Shown one piece after another: positions 18,205 through 27,987 of a stretch of 64,000 nucleotides of DNA. The translations under genes were made by a program, and so were the position numbers. The DNA is taken from NCBI GenBank assembly GCA_016844745.1, contig JAERMQ010000006.1, positions 1-64,000 on the forward strand, read 5' to 3'. The notes under the pieces were generated by a model that searched no databases, was not told the origin of the DNA, and saw nothing but the letters and a program-made list of their open reading frames with translations. Origin of the DNA: Ignavibacteria bacterium. Its GTDB lineage: Bacteria; Bacteroidota; Ignavibacteria; Kapaibacteriales; UBA2268. Each line of letters begins with the position of its first letter. The stretch's first letter is position 1.

Positions 18205-19176
18205 ATGAGTATTCTGTTAAACAAGTCAACAAAAGTAATTGTTCAGGGTGTAACCGGCTCTGAAGGCACCTTTCACACAGCGTCCATGATGGAATATGGG
18301 ACGAAAATAGTTGCAGGCGTTACACCCGGAAAGGGTGGAACTGTTTATTCCGGAAAAAATGGTATGCTTTTTAAAAAAGCTATTCCGGTATTTGATACCA
18401 TGGAGCAAGCTATTTCTGCAACAGGTGCAACTGCTTCGATTATCTTTGTTCCTCCTCCTGTTGCTGCCGATGCCATCCTTGAATCTATCGATGCGGGCAT
18501 CGGTTTAATTGTTTGTATCAGCGAGGGCATCCCGACTGCCGATATGGTAAAAGTAGCGGCTGCACTGAAAAATTCAAAATCGAGATTAATCGGACCGAAT
18601 TGCCCCGGCATTATTACGCCAGGCGAAGCAAAACTTGGAATCATGCCCGGTTTCATTCACAAACCAGGCAGGGTAGGTGTCGTTTCCCGAAGTGGCACCC
18701 TGACCTATGAAGCAGTGAAACAATTGACCGATTTAGGTATCGGACAATCAACATGTATGGGTATTGGAGGCGACCCGATTATCGGAACTCAATTTATCGA
18801 TGCAATTAAATTATACAACGAAGATTACAAAACGGATGCAATCCTTATGATAGGTGAAATTGGCGGTAATGCAGAAGAAACCGCTGCGGAGTACATTCAG
18901 AAATATGTAAAAAAACCTGTAATCGGATTTATTGCCGGCAAGACTGCGCCTCCCGGACGGCGGATGGGTCACGCAGGCGCTATTATTTCAGGTGGTAAAG
19001 GCACAGCAGATGAAAAATTCAAAGCTTTAGCAGATGCTGGTATTCATATTGCCGAATCTCCCGCAGATATCGGTAAAAAAGTTGCAGAAGCATTAGCCAC
19101 AGCACCCCGACGCAGGCACGTTGCTTTGCGTGGTGGAAGAATGGGTAAAATAAGAGCGAAAAAATTGAAGTCATAA
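18205..19176 (+). CDS. sucD: Succinyl-CoA ligase (ADP/GDP-forming) alpha subunit
   Basis: The TCA-cycle enzyme's alpha subunit makes ATP or GTP from succinyl-CoA. The CoA-binding fold begins [15 protein letters not shown], the middle has [21 protein letters not shown], and the phosphorylated His is H256 in [10 protein letters not shown]. The 323 residues exceed the usual ~290. The extra 25 or so form a basic tail ([19 protein letters not shown] and so on) rich in Arg and Lys, not typical of the family. The beta subunit gene sucC is not adjacent. Confidence 0.93.
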   Translation: MSILLNKSTKVIVQGVTGSEGTFHTASMMEYGTKIVAGVTPGKGGTVYSGKNGMLFKKAIPVFDTMEQAISATGATASIIFVPPPVAADAILESIDAGIGLIVCISEGIPTADMVKVAAALKNSKSRLIGPNCPGIITPGEAKLGIMPGFIHKPGRVGVVSRSGTLTYEAVKQLTDLGIGQSTCMGIGGDPIIGTQFIDAIKLYNEDYKTDAILMIGEIGGNAEETAAEYIQKYVKKPVIGFIAGKTAPPGRRMGHAGAIISGGKGTADEKFKALADAGIHIAESPADIGKKVAEALATAPRRRHVALRGGRMGKIRAKKLKS

Positions 19177-19241
19177 TTGATATTTTTATTTTTGTAATTA
19201 TGAGTAATTTTTATTAATAGAGTGTTGAAAAAGGCAAGAAG

Positions 19242-19318
19242 AATGTCATTCTGAACAAAGTGAAGAATCCAGTCCCAATGCGGCTTCTGTATCCTTCAAT
19301 TCGCTTACGAATGACATT
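19242..19318. repeat. Family-1 inverted repeat, copy 2 (degraded)
   Basis: The left arm is of the CTGAACAAAG type; the right arm is of the TTCGCTTACGAATGACATT type and has lost some pairing. It fills the gap between sucD and the gene at 19535. In the rest of that 358-base gap I see only AT-rich sequence and no gene. Confidence 0.85.
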
Positions 19319-19534
19319 CCTCCATATAATTTGCTTTTTCAACTGTCTCCTAAAGAGCTGTCCTTTGTTTTGATAGCTTTTTTTTAATGAAGGCAACAAT
19401 ATTTGATTTTTCACGTAATTCACTTTGTATGGAAATTGGAAACTTTGAGTTAAAATGAAACATCTAATGTAAAGTAATAAAAAATAAAAATGCAATTTGA
19501 TAATTCAATTATTATAAACCGGAAAGGGTAAAAG

Positions 19535-20473
19535 ATGAAATCGTTTTTGATAACAATGCTAATTGTATTAGCAACTTCGACAATAGCCGGAATGGCGCAG
19601 GATTCCACAAAAAAGGATACGGTTAAAGATGATGAGGGGTATTGGGATGGCGGTAAGGGCAAGTTTGGTTGGCACTTTATTCATAAAAAGAGTAAATTCT
19701 TCTCGGAATATCCTTTTATTGAAGTAAATTATGGAATGGATGTACCAAACATGAATAAGGATAAATACAAAGGTACCTTCACTAAAACAAATTCGTTTGA
19801 TATAAAATTGGGACATAGTGAGCTGAGAAATTCCGGCTTGGATTCCAATATTTTGAAGTTTGAAAACCATTATGTTTTCTTCTCAAAAATGGCTCCGGGA
19901 TTAGGTTCAGAACGTCAAAAAGATTTGGAAACTGCCGTCGATGCTATAGGATTCGGTATTGGAGGTAATGATGGTTACGGATATAAATTCTCCAATACCT
20001 CCAATATTCTTTTTTACTATGGTTCAGGGTTAAGCTGGACTAAACTGAATTTCAAGTATCCCGATTCAACTAAAGTTGTTTCAAATGAACTGCAATCAAG
20101 ATTCTATACCGGACGTTTTGGAGACTCTTACCGATTTGGAGAATATTACGATGGGGGAGTGAAGATTAATCTTTTCAGACATCTTTCCTTGAATGCTTCT
20201 TATCAACGTTACGATGTTTTCGAGCGGCACATGTTCTGGTATTGGGTTGGCAGCAAATGTATCGAGGAAATCGGGCAGCATTTAGTCGATGAATTTGCCG
20301 AAAAAATTGGTAAATCATCGCCCTATGCCATGCCGGTTGTATCATTTGTTTTGAAAAATGCCCTTGCTTATGGATTATATGAATTAAGAACAAAAAATAT
20401 GAACTGGCCTATATCAACAGCAGCGCCTTTTACATTCGATTCGTTTAAATTCGGCGTGACGCTAAATTTTTAA
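19535..20473 (+). CDS. Exported protein of unknown function, outer-membrane-like
   Basis: The 312-residue protein has a signal peptide (MKSFLITMLIVLATSTIAGMAQ, cut near 22). The mature part alternates polar and aromatic residues (FPFIEVNYGMD-like, FSKMAPGLGS, VKINLFRHLSLNASYQRYDVF) and ends FKFGVTLNF, consistent with a beta-barrel. A hairpin at 20495 follows. I do not recognise the family. A GGAAAGGG ribosome site precedes the start. Confidence 0.55.
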   Translation: MKSFLITMLIVLATSTIAGMAQDSTKKDTVKDDEGYWDGGKGKFGWHFIHKKSKFFSEYPFIEVNYGMDVPNMNKDKYKGTFTKTNSFDIKLGHSELRNSGLDSNILKFENHYVFFSKMAPGLGSERQKDLETAVDAIGFGIGGNDGYGYKFSNTSNILFYYGSGLSWTKLNFKYPDSTKVVSNELQSRFYTGRFGDSYRFGEYYDGGVKINLFRHLSLNASYQRYDVFERHMFWYWVGSKCIEEIGQHLVDEFAEKIGKSSPYAMPVVSFVLKNALAYGLYELRTKNMNWPISTAAPFTFDSFKFGVTLNF

Positions 20474-20494
20474 TTTTCATATTATTTACAGAAT

Positions 20495-20527
20495 AGATGT
20501 CCAACATCTGGCAGATGTTGGACATCT
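20495..20527 (+). terminator. Perfect 15-bp palindrome, likely terminator
   Basis: AGATGTCCAACATCT (20495-20509), loop GGC, then its exact complement (20513-20527), followed by TAATTTTA. It lies just after the gene at 19535-20473. The core GTCCAACATCT also occurs once near 38300, so it may instead belong to a dispersed palindrome family. Confidence 0.55.
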
Positions 20528-20677
20528 TAATTTTAAAAAAAAATTGCCATAAATAGCCGAAATAAGAATTTTCCTAAACTTAAAAGTAAAGTATTTAAGG
20601 ATGCAAAAAATATGCTGAAGCATCAGAGAACCTCATAAATACTATATTTCCAAAAATAACTTTTAATATTATAGGAA

Positions 20678-21409
20678 TCAGATTTTATTATAAATGTCTG
20701 TTAACAAATCAAACTTAGTGCAGTCCAAAGAAGAGTCAGCCGGTACTTTGAAGGCAATATCATTTATTGAAATCGGAATAATATCTTTTTCCTGGTCGAG
20801 AGATTTAGCGTATTCGAAAACTGTTTTACGCTTACCGCCAACATGAATGGTGCCGCATATATCTTTGTCTAATAAACTGATAATCATGGATGCTGTGTTG
20901 GTAACGCTTTCACGGGATGTCCACTGGTCGGTGAAGGCTTTGGGATAAGGGAAAACATTAGGTCCGAATGTTGTCCTGATAATCAATGAATTATCATACA
21001 AACGAACGGCACATTCCCCACCAAGCTTTGACCAGGCATATTTATTGACAGGATAGACAGGGTCTTCTTCAGTGTAATTTCCCTTATCACCCCTGAAAAC
21101 GTAATCGGTAGATATATAAATCAATTTTATATTAAGTTCATGGCATATTTTAACGAGATTTGCTGTACCGATTATGTTCGAATCAATGGCTTTTACCGGC
21201 TCCTGGTCTATCTTCGGAGGTGAAGTGAAAGCTGCGCAATGAAGCAAAATATCAGGCTCAATTTGTTTAATAAAATTGAACGCTGCTGAATAATCAGCAA
21301 TATCAAAATCTATGGTGCTGCAAGAGATAACATCTGGTTTTTGCTTTTTTATTTCATTTCCAAGTAAGCCTGTGCCACCGGTCATTAATATTTTAGTGTA
21401 ATTTTCCAT
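20678..21409 (-). CDS. NAD(P)-dependent sugar reductase, RmlD/RfbD-like
   Basis: The 243-residue protein is a short-chain (extended SDR) dehydrogenase of the dTDP-4-dehydrorhamnose reductase type. It has the Rossmann motif TGGTGLLG at about 10-17, the active-site YISTDYVFRGD region, and the catalytic Y-x3-K (YAWSK) with preceding PVNK. It is shorter than typical RmlD (~290), with a reduced C-terminal substrate domain. It lies eight bases downstream of an RmlC-like gene, so both probably work on the same nucleotide sugar. rmlA and rmlB are not here, so the product may not be rhamnose. Confidence 0.8.
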   Translation of the reverse strand: MENYTKILMTGGTGLLGNEIKKQKPDVISCSTIDFDIADYSAAFNFIKQIEPDILLHCAAFTSPPKIDQEPVKAIDSNIIGTANLVKICHELNIKLIYISTDYVFRGDKGNYTEEDPVYPVNKYAWSKLGGECAVRLYDNSLIIRTTFGPNVFPYPKAFTDQWTSRESVTNTASMIISLLDKDICGTIHVGGKRKTVFEYAKSLDQEKDIIPISINDIAFKVPADSSLDCTKFDLLTDIYNKI

Positions 21410-21417
21410 TTACATAT

Positions 21418-22053
21418 TTAATTTGAATATTGAAATATATCAGACCTGCTGTCGTTCTTCCATCCTTCAACAGAAAATCCGTTTTTATCTTTATCTGTCA
21501 TCAAGGGTTCATTTGATATAATTTTATCAAATATATTTTTCAATTCGTCATTGCATAAGGACCAGTCTATATCCGAAGAAATCGGGGATATGCCGGCTTC
21601 ACAACCTGGGCTGTATTCTCCGGAGCAAAAATATTCAATCTTTGATTCTTCGGGGAAGTAATTGCCGTGGGCAAATCCCGGCGGAACCCAAATCCAATCG
21701 CAATAGTCGAACTCGGGGCTATCCGGCATATCGTACATTGCTGCTTTGCCATAAGTAGGAGACCCTTTTCTTATATCCAAGAACATATCAATCATCCTGC
21801 CATAAACAGTCCGTACAAGTTTACCCATAAAAGGATTCCATTGGAAATGCAAACCGCGCATTACGCCTGCCTTAGAATAACTTTCATTAACTTGAAGAAA
21901 TTCAATTCCCTTCATACAATTCAAATCAGGATGATTTTGGAAGTCCGATTTCCTGTAGGGTTCTGCAAAAAAACCGCGATGGTCGGAGAAACGTCCGAAT
22001 CTTACTACTTTCACATCGGGTATTTCAAGCTGCTTGACATCAATTATTTTCAT
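21418..22053 (-). CDS. dTDP-4-dehydrorhamnose 3,5-epimerase-like protein
   Basis: This is a cupin-fold sugar-nucleotide epimerase of the RmlC family, 211 residues. It opens with the RmlC pattern DHRGFFAEPYRKSDF and carries the catalytic His in MRGLHFQ (H69). VWVPPGFAHG-like sequence (IWVPPGFAHG, 121-130) and EYFCSGEYSPG complete the active site. The first gene of a two-gene unit with the reductase downstream. The exact sugar is not known; related proteins make other deoxysugars. Confidence 0.82.
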   Translation of the reverse strand: MKIIDVKQLEIPDVKVVRFGRFSDHRGFFAEPYRKSDFQNHPDLNCMKGIEFLQVNESYSKAGVMRGLHFQWNPFMGKLVRTVYGRMIDMFLDIRKGSPTYGKAAMYDMPDSPEFDYCDWIWVPPGFAHGNYFPEESKIEYFCSGEYSPGCEAGISPISSDIDWSLCNDELKNIFDKIISNEPLMTDKDKNGFSVEGWKNDSRSDIFQYSN

Positions 22054-22206
22054 ATTTCCTTCAATAAATTAAAAATCATTTAAGTTGATTAAATGCAAAA
22101 TTAATAAAAATAATTAAGAATGTTTAGTCTTTCCATTTCCATTACATTAGAAGCATTGTTCCTGACTATGGAAATAAAATGGCTTGGAAACTATTGTAAG
22201 ATAATT

Positions 22207-22878
22207 CTATTGAAGATTATTTTCAGATGAAGGATTTTGATTATCCTGAATTAAATTATTCCCGGCTGTATCGATTTCATCATGTTTATGATTAGGAGCA
22301 GATGCTCTTAAAAGCCTTATATCGGGAATTATTTTATGAAAAATAAGTAGTATAATGATACCACAGGTAACAAAGGAATCAGCGAAATTAAAGATAGGCC
22401 ATGAATTATATGTTACACCGAATATTGTAATATCGGGAATATCAACCTGGATAAAATCCACAACCCTGCCGTAAAAAAGAGGTGAAGCTCCATAAAAAAC
22501 ACCATAGAAAACACGGTCAATTAAATTTCCAACTGCACCCGCAAGAAGTAAAGCAGTACCGAATTGAACGGCTTTGGAATAGTTCGTTAGCTTTATTAAA
22601 AACCAGCATAATCCAATAGAAGCAACAACGGAAAAGAGGCTTAATATAATTTTTCCTGAACCAAAAGTTATTCCGAATGCCATACCGGCATTTTCAATGT
22701 AGGTTATTTGCAGGAAATTTCCAATAACGGGAATTTGTTCGCCTAATCTCAATCCCGTATGTTGAATTCCCAAAAAATTAAATCCTTTTACAGCAAGTTT
22801 TGATGCCTGGTCGGATAAAACAAATAGGATAGATAGGCTAAGAAAAAAAATATTTGTTTTTGTTATGCTATTTTTCAT
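22207..22878 (-). CDS. lspA: Lipoprotein signal peptidase (signal peptidase II)
   Basis: LspA is the inner-membrane aspartyl protease that removes the signal peptide of lipidated prolipoproteins. The 223-residue protein has four membrane helices. It has the motifs ENAGMAFG (62-69), GNLIDRVFYG (117-126), the catalytic D141 in VVDFI and D167 in FNFADS. A hydrophilic tail of about 40 residues follows the last helix, longer than in E. coli. It is the last gene of the ileS - dksA-like - lspA run, a conserved order in this phylum. Confidence 0.95.
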   Translation of the reverse strand: MKNSITKTNIFFLSLSILFVLSDQASKLAVKGFNFLGIQHTGLRLGEQIPVIGNFLQITYIENAGMAFGITFGSGKIILSLFSVVASIGLCWFLIKLTNYSKAVQFGTALLLAGAVGNLIDRVFYGVFYGASPLFYGRVVDFIQVDIPDITIFGVTYNSWPIFNFADSFVTCGIIILLIFHKIIPDIRLLRASAPNHKHDEIDTAGNNLIQDNQNPSSENNLQ

Positions 22879-22922
22879 AAAGGTAGATTTTATCTGAGAT
22901 AAGATATTGTAGTTCGACTTTT

Positions 22923-24320
22923 CTAAGCAATATTATTTTCCTTAACCGGTTCGATTAAATCAATACCATCATCAGGACATTTTTGATGAATTTTGTACGA
23001 TGCAGAAAGAGTAGTTATCGGTACTGCAAGCAATCTGTCTTTAGCAATTAAAATTCCGCAAACACGGCAAATACCATAAGTTTTTTCATTTATTCTCTGA
23101 AGTGCTTCATCCAGTTTTTTAATATATTCATTAATACGTTGAATCTGGGCATACGTTTTTTCCTGCTCCATTGCTTCAGAACCTTGCTCAGCCATGTGCA
23201 TCGAGTAAATCATACTCTCTTCGGCAAAGTCATAACTTGTTAAATCCTCGAGTCGTTCTTTAAGCATCCTGAGTTCATCGAGGGCTTCACGTCTCGAATC
23301 CATTATAACTTTCCTGAACATATCAAGGTCTTCATCCGAATATTTTACATTACTGTCAGGTTTGATAATAGGCTGCTCTACTATTTGTGGTTCCTTCCTT
23401 ACAGATTTAATGATTTGCTTGTCAGGCTTTGAAGGTATTCTATTAATCGTTGGATTTGTAATTTTTGATTTATTGTCAATAGTACTGGCAGAAGCCTTAG
23501 TTACAGGTTGCGGCGCCGGTTTTTTAACCGGTGCCGCTTTTTTTGCTGGAGCTTTTTTAGCTGGGGCTGGAGCTTTTTTAGCTGGAGCCGGAGCCGTTTT
23601 TTTAGCTGGGGCTGGAGCTTTTTTAGCCGGAGCCGGAGCCGCTTTTTTGGCTGGTGCCGGAGCTTTTTTAGCTGGAGCCGGAGCCGCTTTTTTGGCTGGT
23701 GCCGGAGCTTTTTTAGCCGGAGCCGGAGCCGCTTTTTTGGCTGGTGCCGGAGCTTTTTTAGCCGGAGCCGGAGCCACTTTTTTGGCTGGTGCCGGAGCTT
23801 TTTTAGCCGGAGCCGGAACAGTTTTTTTGGCTGGGGCTGGAGCAGCTTTCTTAGCCGGAGCAGAATTTTTCACCGGAGCTGCTTTCTTAGCCGGAGCCGG
23901 AGCCGGAGCCACTTTTTTTGCTGGGGCTGGAGCTTTTTTGGCCGGAGCCGGAGCAGCTTTTTTAGCTGGGGCTGGAGCTTTTTTCGCTGGAGCCGGAGCA
24001 GCTTTTTTAGCTGGGGCTGGAGCTTTTTTAGCCGGAGCCGGAGCAGCTTTCTTTACCGGAGCTGGAGCTTTCTTAGCCGGAGCCGGAGCTTTCTTTGCCG
24101 GAGCCGGAGCTTTCTTTGCCGGAGCCGGAGCTTTCTTTGCCGGAGCCGGAGCTTTCTTTGCCGGGGCTGGAGCTTTCTTTGCCGGAGCCGGAGCTTTCTT
24201 TGCCGGAGCCGGAGCAGCTTTCTTTACCGGAGCCGGAGCAGCTTTTTTAGGAACAGATTTTGTTGGAACAGCGGTTTTTTTAACCGGAACCGATTTACCG
24301 GTGTTTGCCTTTTTCGCCAT
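22923..24320 (-). CDS. DksA/TraR-type zinc-finger protein with long Pro-Ala-Lys repeat arm
   Basis: The 465-residue protein is really two parts. Residues ~18-283 are a low-complexity arm of KKAPAPA and KKAAPAPA repeats, strongly basic, resembling histone H1 tails or bacterial histone-like proteins. Residues ~320-455 form a DksA/TraR domain: a coiled coil (DEDLDMFRKVIMDSRREAL ... LDEALQRINEKTYG) and a zinc site with C418, C421, H445 and C448, a CCHC variant of the usual four Cys. DksA-type proteins bind RNA polymerase; the arm could bind DNA or RNA. A strong AGGAGG site precedes the ATG. It lies between ileS and lspA. Confidence 0.88.
   Translation of the reverse strand: MAKKANTGKSVPVKKTAVPTKSVPKKAAPAPVKKAAPAPAKKAPAPAKKAPAPAKKAPAPAKKAPAPAKKAPAPAKKAPAPAKKAPAPVKKAAPAPAKKAPAPAKKAAPAPAKKAPAPAKKAAPAPAKKAPAPAKKVAPAPAPAKKAAPVKNSAPAKKAAPAPAKKTVPAPAKKAPAPAKKVAPAPAKKAPAPAKKAAPAPAKKAPAPAKKAAPAPAKKAPAPAKKAAPAPAKKAPAPAKKTAPAPAKKAPAPAKKAPAKKAAPVKKPAPQPVTKASASTIDNKSKITNPTINRIPSKPDKQIIKSVRKEPQIVEQPIIKPDSNVKYSDEDLDMFRKVIMDSRREALDELRMLKERLEDLTSYDFAEESMIYSMHMAEQGSEAMEQEKTYAQIQRINEYIKKLDEALQRINEKTYGICRVCGILIAKDRLLAVPITTLSASYKIHQKCPDDGIDLIEPVKENNIA
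24065..24211. repeat. In-gene array of seven 21-bp units
   Basis: Within the Pro-Ala-Lys coding region, seven consecutive 21-base units of the form GAGCTTTCTTTGCCGGAGCC + G are nearly identical (one ends GGGGCTG, the first has TCTTAGCC). Elsewhere in the tract the codons differ more. This suggests recent slippage or unequal exchange at this end, and the tract length is likely to vary between strains. Confidence 0.85.
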
Positions 24321-24438
24321 GATACCTCCTGCTATATTAGCAATTAGTGGTTAAAGAATAATTATTTTTTTTAATGAACAATACTGATACATTAAATTAA
24401 ACAAATAATTAAAAATAAAAAATAAAAAATAATTTCAT

Positions 24439-27400
24439 TTAACATTTCACAACATTTATTTTTAAAATCCCGTCATTTATTTCAATTTCCATACCATCGG
24501 TTAAGTTAGTAATCATCAGGCTTTCAGCCAATGTTTCATTCATGATATATTCTTTTTTTATTTCTATTGCATCAAGCAAATTTTTTGGTGCAGAATATAA
24601 AATTTTTATTCTATCGGTTACTTCAAAACCCGACTGCTTGCGAATGTTCTGCAATCGATTTACAAATTCCCTTGCTATGCCTTCGTGAATTAATTCGGTA
24701 GTAATTTGCGTATCAAGTGCTACGGTTACGCCGTACTCCGAGGCTACAAGCCACCCTTCGATTTCTTCACTGCTGATTTCAATATCTTCTCTTTCGATAG
24801 TATATTTATTAGAATCGATATCGATTGTGATTTGCTGCCCTGATTCAAGCTTGCGAATATCTGAATCGCTAATATTCAAAATAGCATTGGCAACAATCTG
24901 GGTCATTTTTCCGAATTTTTTCCCAAGTGTTTTGAAGTTAGCTTTAGCCTTGCGTTTGACTATTCCTTCGGTTTCATCGGTAACGAATTCTATTGCTTTA
25001 ACATTAATTTCTTCGATAATAATTTCTTCGACAGAGCTGATATCGCGTCTCTGTTGCGGATTAAGCACAGGAACCAAAATTCTTCTCAAAGGCTGACGAA
25101 CTTTTATTTTTGATTTCTCACGTAAAAATCTGGTAAGATTAACGATTCTTTGAGCTGTATCCATGCGCCTTTCAAGATTGACATCCATTTTTGACATATC
25201 CGGTTTGGGTAAATCAATAAGGTGTATCGATATTGGTTCGGAAGGTAGCCTCAATCTTTGATATAACGTTTCAGTCAGGAAAGGCGCAGCAGAAGCCATC
25301 ATTTCAAGTATGTTTATCATAATGGTTCTTAAAGTCTGATAGGCAGCAATTTTTTCCGAATCGTTTCCACCCTTCCAAAAGCGACGTCTGTTGCGGCGTA
25401 TATACCAATTTGAAAGTTCATCGATAACGAATGATTGAATTGCACGATGGGATTTGGTCAAATCATATTCTTCCATCCAACGGATATATTCTTTCAATAC
25501 CGAATTTACTCTTGAAATTATCCATCTGTCAATTTCAGGTCTTTTCGTAAGTGGTATTTCAGGCTCGTTGCCGGTGAATCCGTCAATGTTTGCATATAAT
25601 GAAAAGAATGCATAGCAGTTAATGAGAGAGCGAAAAAGTCCGGATAATATAGTACTGTTGATATCTTCTTCATTGAAAAGAGTAGCTTTCCAGGGCGGAT
25701 TATTTACAAATAAATACCATCTAACGGCATCGGCGCCGTACTTCTCCATGATTTCGAATGGGTCAACAGTATTACCCTTCGACTTGGACATCTTTTCGCC
25801 TTTTTTATCCAGAATTAATTCATTGACGAGAATATTTTTAAATGCAGGTTTACCGAAAAGAGCGGATGCTATATTATGCAAAGTATAGAACCAGCCTCTT
25901 GTTTGGTCGATTCCTTCGGCGATAAAATCACCAGGAAACATTTTTTCGAACAAATCCTGATTTTCGAATGGATAGTGCATTTGTGCAAAAGGCATGGAGC
26001 CGGAATCGAACCAAACATCGATTACCTCGGAAATCCGGCGATATACTTTACCATTGCGCTCGAATACTACTTTATCAACGAATGGTATATGCAAATCAAT
26101 TTCAATTCCACATTCCGGTACCGGTATTCTTTTTCCGTCTTCAAATTCATATAAGCCTGTTGATAGTTCTGCTATTGAACCGACGGCAAATTTATCTTCT
26201 CCATCTTCTGAAATCCAGATAGGAAGCGGAGTTCCCCAATATCTGTCACGTGATAACGACCATTCTTTTACTTCCTCCAACCAATTTCCGAATCGTCCCG
26301 ACCCAATTTCGGGGGGTTGCCAGAAAATCTGGTTATTGCATTGTTTCATTATTTCTTTATAATCAGGAGACCTGATAAACCATGAATCCCTTGCATAATA
26401 CATTATTGGGTTGCCGGTACGCCAGCAGTGCGGATAGCTGTGCAGGTAATCGATTGAAGAACGGTATATTTTGCCGGCATATTTCAAATCTTTGATAATA
26501 TCTTTATCAGAACCTTCTTCAACGTGGTCTTCGTAAGTGAAGGTTTTAATAGCTCGCCCTGCGTAGGGACCAAGCTCTTCGGTAAAGTGTCCGTCCGGAG
26601 TTACAGGCTGCTCGAAAGGAAGATTGAATAAAAGTGACATTCTATAATCATCCTCACCGAAAGCCGGAGCCAGATGAACTACACCACTGCCGTCATCGGT
26701 TGATACAAAGTCGCCGGGAAGTACCGTAAGTGCATTAGTATGGGTCTCCCGATTAATTGTAACATAAGGAAGTATTTGTTCGTAAACTGTTCCAAGAATA
26801 TCTTTACCGGTGAATTCCTCGATGATTTCTACTTCTCCATCAAGAACCGATATTCTTGATTTAGCTAAAACGAGCAAGTCGGTTAATTCTTCTTCTTTTG
26901 TTTTTCGTGTATTTTTAACATGCACGTATTCAATTTTTTCTCCGACGGAAAGAGCAACATTAGCAAATAAAGTCCAGGGAGTTGTTGTCCAGACTAAAAT
27001 GCAGGAGCCGTTTAGCGATGATTTTGGGGAAGAAATAATTTTGAGTTTCAAATAAACATTCGGGTCCCGTACATCTTTATATCCGAGAGATAATTCATGC
27101 GAGCTAAGTGGAGTGGCTATAGTGGGCGATTGCGGGACAACTTTGAATCCTTTATAGATTAAACCTTTATCGAAAAATTGTTTTAATGCCCACCATACAG
27201 ATTCAATATAATTATTTGTACATGTTATATATGCTGCATCCAAATCAATCCAGAAACCCATGCGGCGAGTGAGTGTTCGCCAGCCTTGGTCCATCTCGAT
27301 ATTTTTATAAACAAATTTCTTACATTCTTCGTTAAATTTATCAACTCCGAATGATTCAATTTCATTTTTATCCTTTAAGCCTAACTGCTTTTCAACTGCG

Positions 27401-27681
27401 ATTTCAACGGGAAGACCATGAGTATCCCAACCTGCCTGGCGGCGTACGTAATGACCTGTCATAGTCTTGTAGCGGCATACGGTATCTTTCAAAGCACGAG
27501 CCATCATATGATGCAATCCCGGTTTTCCATTCACTGTCGGTGGACCTTCGAAAAAAGCAAAATCACGTTGTCCTATGCGGTTTTCAAGAGATTTTTCAAA
27601 GATGTTATTTTCTTCCCAGAATTCCAATATTTTGTGTTCCAATTCAGGATATGACAGGTTTTCGGGCAGTTGTTGAAACAT
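24439..27681 (-). CDS. ileS: Isoleucyl-tRNA synthetase
   Basis: IleS charges tRNA-Ile. The 1080-residue protein has the class I signature in FFEGPPTVNGKPGLHH (H57, H58 in the HIGH position), the editing insertion, KMSKS at 630-634 in GEKMSKSKGN, and the anticodon-binding domain. Its length is that of the longer eukaryotic-like type found in many Bacteroidota rather than the ~940-residue form of E. coli. No zinc-ribbon Cys set was searched for exhaustively at the C-terminus. It starts the ileS - dksA-like - lspA run. Confidence 0.97.
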   Translation of the reverse strand: MFQQLPENLSYPELEHKILEFWEENNIFEKSLENRIGQRDFAFFEGPPTVNGKPGLHHMMARALKDTVCRYKTMTGHYVRRQAGWDTHGLPVEIAVEKQLGLKDKNEIESFGVDKFNEECKKFVYKNIEMDQGWRTLTRRMGFWIDLDAAYITCTNNYIESVWWALKQFFDKGLIYKGFKVVPQSPTIATPLSSHELSLGYKDVRDPNVYLKLKIISSPKSSLNGSCILVWTTTPWTLFANVALSVGEKIEYVHVKNTRKTKEEELTDLLVLAKSRISVLDGEVEIIEEFTGKDILGTVYEQILPYVTINRETHTNALTVLPGDFVSTDDGSGVVHLAPAFGEDDYRMSLLFNLPFEQPVTPDGHFTEELGPYAGRAIKTFTYEDHVEEGSDKDIIKDLKYAGKIYRSSIDYLHSYPHCWRTGNPIMYYARDSWFIRSPDYKEIMKQCNNQIFWQPPEIGSGRFGNWLEEVKEWSLSRDRYWGTPLPIWISEDGEDKFAVGSIAELSTGLYEFEDGKRIPVPECGIEIDLHIPFVDKVVFERNGKVYRRISEVIDVWFDSGSMPFAQMHYPFENQDLFEKMFPGDFIAEGIDQTRGWFYTLHNIASALFGKPAFKNILVNELILDKKGEKMSKSKGNTVDPFEIMEKYGADAVRWYLFVNNPPWKATLFNEEDINSTILSGLFRSLINCYAFFSLYANIDGFTGNEPEIPLTKRPEIDRWIISRVNSVLKEYIRWMEEYDLTKSHRAIQSFVIDELSNWYIRRNRRRFWKGGNDSEKIAAYQTLRTIMINILEMMASAAPFLTETLYQRLRLPSEPISIHLIDLPKPDMSKMDVNLERRMDTAQRIVNLTRFLREKSKIKVRQPLRRILVPVLNPQQRRDISSVEEIIIEEINVKAIEFVTDETEGIVKRKAKANFKTLGKKFGKMTQIVANAILNISDSDIRKLESGQQITIDIDSNKYTIEREDIEISSEEIEGWLVASEYGVTVALDTQITTELIHEGIAREFVNRLQNIRKQSGFEVTDRIKILYSAPKNLLDAIEIKKEYIMNETLAESLMITNLTDGMEIEINDGILKINVVKC

Positions 27682-27835
27682 TTTACAATTCTAATTCCAA
27701 GATTTTACAAATTTAAAAACATTAAATTTAAGAATTATTTTCAATATAATAAAGGAAAACAAAAAATCCGACATCATGTGTAAAAAATTATGATGAGGGT
27801 TTGAATTGGAAGTTATAAAAATTGTCATTTCTGCA

Positions 27836-27880
27836 AATGCAGGAATCTCCTTCAATAGCAGTTCTGAGTATTCCTGCATT
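27836..27880. repeat. Small inverted repeat, AATGCAGGAAT type
   Basis: AATGCAGGAAT (27836-27846) and ATTCCTGCATT (27870-27880) are 11-base perfect complements. Read as protein this type gives IPAFAEMT. It stands 30 bases from a family-1 element in the ileS-pgk gap (27682-28068); the rest of the gap shows nothing further. Confidence 0.7.
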
Positions 27881-27910
27881 CGAGGCTGTGAAAACTATTA
27901 AAAATGGAAG

Positions 27911-27987
27911 AATGTCATTCTGAACGAAGTGAAGAATCCAGTCCCAATGCGGCTTCTGGATTCTTCACTTCGCTTACGAATGACATT
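27911..27987. repeat. Family-1 inverted repeat, copy 3 (mixed arms)
   Basis: The left arm is of the CATTCTGAACGAAG type, while the right arm is the complement of the other type (CGCTTACGAATGACATT). The mixed ends pair imperfectly only in the CTGAA/CGTAA portion. The centre, CCAGTCCCAATGCGGCTTCTGG, is shared with copies 2 and 6. Confidence 0.88.

Noticed and set aside
20678-22053. Full rhamnose operon
   Set aside because: Only RmlC- and RmlD-like genes are present; rmlA and rmlB are missing and the RmlD-like protein is short, so the sugar is left open.
23362-24354. Long plus-strand ORFs reading FLAGAGA or FFSWSRSR repeats
   Set aside because: They are the opposite strand of the Pro-Ala-Lys coding repeats; the minus-strand gene has a strong ribosome site, a recognised domain and conserved neighbours.
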